The notes beneath the pieces are model-generated. The model saw only the letters and a program-made list of their open reading frames with translations. It had not been told where the DNA came from and made no database searches. A stretch of DNA of 22,286 nt from CAZUPF01 sp964622035 (GTDB taxonomy: Bacteria; Patescibacteriota; WWE3; JAUXAW01; JAYEID01), in contig CAZUPF010000008.1 of the NCBI GenBank assembly GCA_964622035.1, positions 1-22,286 of the forward strand, given 5' to 3'. This document shows positions 21,273 to 22,286 of this stretch, piece by piece. A program made the translations under genes and the position numbers. Positions within the stretch are counted from its first letter, which is position 1. Every line of letters begins with the position of its first letter.

Positions 21273-22235
21273 ATGAGCGCGGTAGTTGTTAGATTAAGTG
21301 GTTCTAGCATCATCGGTACGACCTTCAGCTTATTCTCCAGAAATACGCGGCAGTGGGCCGAGAACAGCGGGTGGGATCGGATCGATCATCCCCGTCAAGA
21401 AATCGGCCCCGACACATGTGGTGGCGATCTGCTGCGGCTAATCACTACCATGGGGCAACCCAACCCTAGTAGCACCGATGTGCTTGTGGTTGGCGTTCCT
21501 GGGCCGGTAAACACTAGCCAAGATGTGCTCTACTGCCCCCAATTACCGGCCTTGGCTAAGGACGGTGGTAGTTTGTTGCGCTGCGGTCTTGGGAGAATGT
21601 GGTCTGGCCCAATTGTAATTGCCAACAACACCAATTTGCTCGCTGAGGCCGAACGCGCCCAGGGAGCGGCCCGGAGTTTATGCTCCACCCTGGTGGTAAC
21701 GCTAGGGTCGGGTATTGGTGCCGCCTTCATTCTCGACGGCAGGGTCTACACCGGGAAAAGTGGCTTAGCGGGCGAGATAGGCCACATTGTCATTGATCCT
21801 GACGGGCCCCAATGCGAGTGCGGACAAAAGGGCTGCCTAGAACGGTATGTTTCCGGAGACGCGCTAATGTGGTTTGCTAAGGAGCGGAACATTGTCGTCG
21901 AAAAACCCTCGGAGTTGACAACTGTTCCGGAGGCGGAGGAGTTTGTTGCTCAGGCCCGCGAGTTGCTGGCTCAACAACTTTTCAATGTCATCAAACCCCT
22001 TGGCTTCCAGCAAATCCTTGTTGGAGGGATGTTGGCCGAATTATTCGGACCAAAACAGCTGGCACAAATCATCAACAGCATACGCGCGCCCTTCATGGAT
22101 GACATCGGGGTTCGGCGCTGCCAGTTCAGTCCCGCCGAGGGTGTCCTTGTCGGTGGCGGCCAAATTGGACTCCGGTTGCAGGCGGAACTAGCTTCCCAGA
22201 AGCTACCCTCACCGTTACGCCTGACAACCCGATGA
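21273..22235 (+). CDS. ROK-family sugar kinase-like protein with degenerate catalytic motifs
   Basis: 320 residues, the normal ROK kinase length, with no N-terminal helix-turn-helix, so it is of the kinase rather than the repressor type. GVPGPVN (74-80) and VTLGSGIGAAFILDGRVY are present. The ROK signature with its zinc site is intact: GEIGH with H171, then CECGQKGCLE with C181, C183 and C188, and RYVSG. Two active-site motifs are altered. The phosphate loop (usually DxGGT) reads RLSGSS, and the catalytic Asp of NDAN is Asn (ANNTN, N119). Kinase activity on sugar is therefore doubtful, and it may be a sensor or structural homologue. It has its own promoter, a clear SD and a terminator. Confidence 0.85.
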   Translation: MSAVVVRLSGSSIIGTTFSLFSRNTRQWAENSGWDRIDHPRQEIGPDTCGGDLLRLITTMGQPNPSSTDVLVVGVPGPVNTSQDVLYCPQLPALAKDGGSLLRCGLGRMWSGPIVIANNTNLLAEAERAQGAARSLCSTLVVTLGSGIGAAFILDGRVYTGKSGLAGEIGHIVIDPDGPQCECGQKGCLERYVSGDALMWFAKERNIVVEKPSELTTVPEAEEFVAQARELLAQQLFNVIKPLGFQQILVGGMLAELFGPKQLAQIINSIRAPFMDDIGVRRCQFSPAEGVLVGGGQIGLRLQAELASQKLPSPLRLTTR

Positions 22236-22245
22236 GAAAAACATG

Positions 22246-22286
22246 GCCCACCACAGAGGTGTTTCTTTAAACCTCGTGGTGGGCTT
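22246..22286 (+). terminator. Terminator of the ROK-family gene (cut by window edge)
   Basis: Fourteen base pairs with one bulged A: GCCCACCAC and GAGGT pair with ACCTC and GTGGTGGGC around GTTTCTTTAA. The sequence ends in CTT, so the T-run is cut off by the window edge. Confidence 0.85.

Noticed and set aside
1..22286. CRISPR arrays, insertion sequences, phage genes, replication origin
   Set aside because: No regularly spaced repeats, transposase, terminal inverted repeats of an IS, phage structural genes or DnaA-box cluster were seen by eye.

Overview
The window looks like a chromosome segment from a bacterium of the Candidate Phyla Radiation (Patescibacteria) or a similarly reduced lineage. 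This is an inference. It rests on a GatCAB amidotransferase operon interrupted by a small HEPN-like gene, a 598-residue DNA polymerase I with no 5'-3' nuclease domain, compact gene packing, frequent starts without a Shine-Dalgarno (SD) sequence, a LysM protein, LemA and UPF0102/YraN. No 16S gene or other taxonomic marker is present, so the placement stays tentative.

Layout: (1) 1-1900 holds a cut tRNA, a LysM membrane protein, tRNA-Asp, lemA and an unknown minus-strand gene. (2) 2042-8112 is a housekeeping block on the plus strand: gatC, gatA, a HEPN-like gene, gatB, polA, rplS and yraN. (3) 8137-9465 is a two-gene unit of unknown function (a 246-residue protein and a cysteine-rich zinc-ribbon-like protein), with its own promoter and terminator. 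(4) 9501-19030 is the centrepiece. It is about 9.5 kb running from a strong promoter, through a roughly 300-nt hairpin-rich leader, to a classical intrinsic terminator. It encodes seven proteins: a lipoprotein with an Ig-like region, a two-TM protein, a second Ig-like membrane protein that appears paralogous to the first, a highly charged low-complexity tail-anchored protein, a large Rho-family ATPase with repeated C-terminal helical modules, a polytopic membrane protein and a small lipoprotein. Four gaps between its genes begin with long stem-loops. (5) 19048-19339 is a tRNA-Lys/Glu/Ala operon. (6) 19356-20939 is a minus-strand unit of thymidylate kinase and an unknown gene. (7) 20941-21040 is an assembly gap. 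(8) 21041-22286 has an operator-like palindrome and a ROK-family gene whose catalytic motifs are degenerate.

How the genes work together: GatCAB supplies Gln-tRNA and/or Asn-tRNA by transamidation, and L19, the tRNAs, PolA and Tmk are ordinary information-processing genes. The region 4 operon matches no system I know. One cytosolic Rho-like hexameric motor is co-encoded with six membrane-associated or envelope proteins, which suggests an envelope-spanning machine driven by, or coupled to, a nucleic-acid-type translocase. That function is inference; the Rho-family assignment rests on visible motifs.

Expression: almost every promoter found carries an extended -10 element (TG one base upstream of the hexamer) with a 17-nt spacer where a -35 is recognisable. 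The housekeeping genes mostly lack an SD, while the operon genes nearly all have strong GGAG-type sites.
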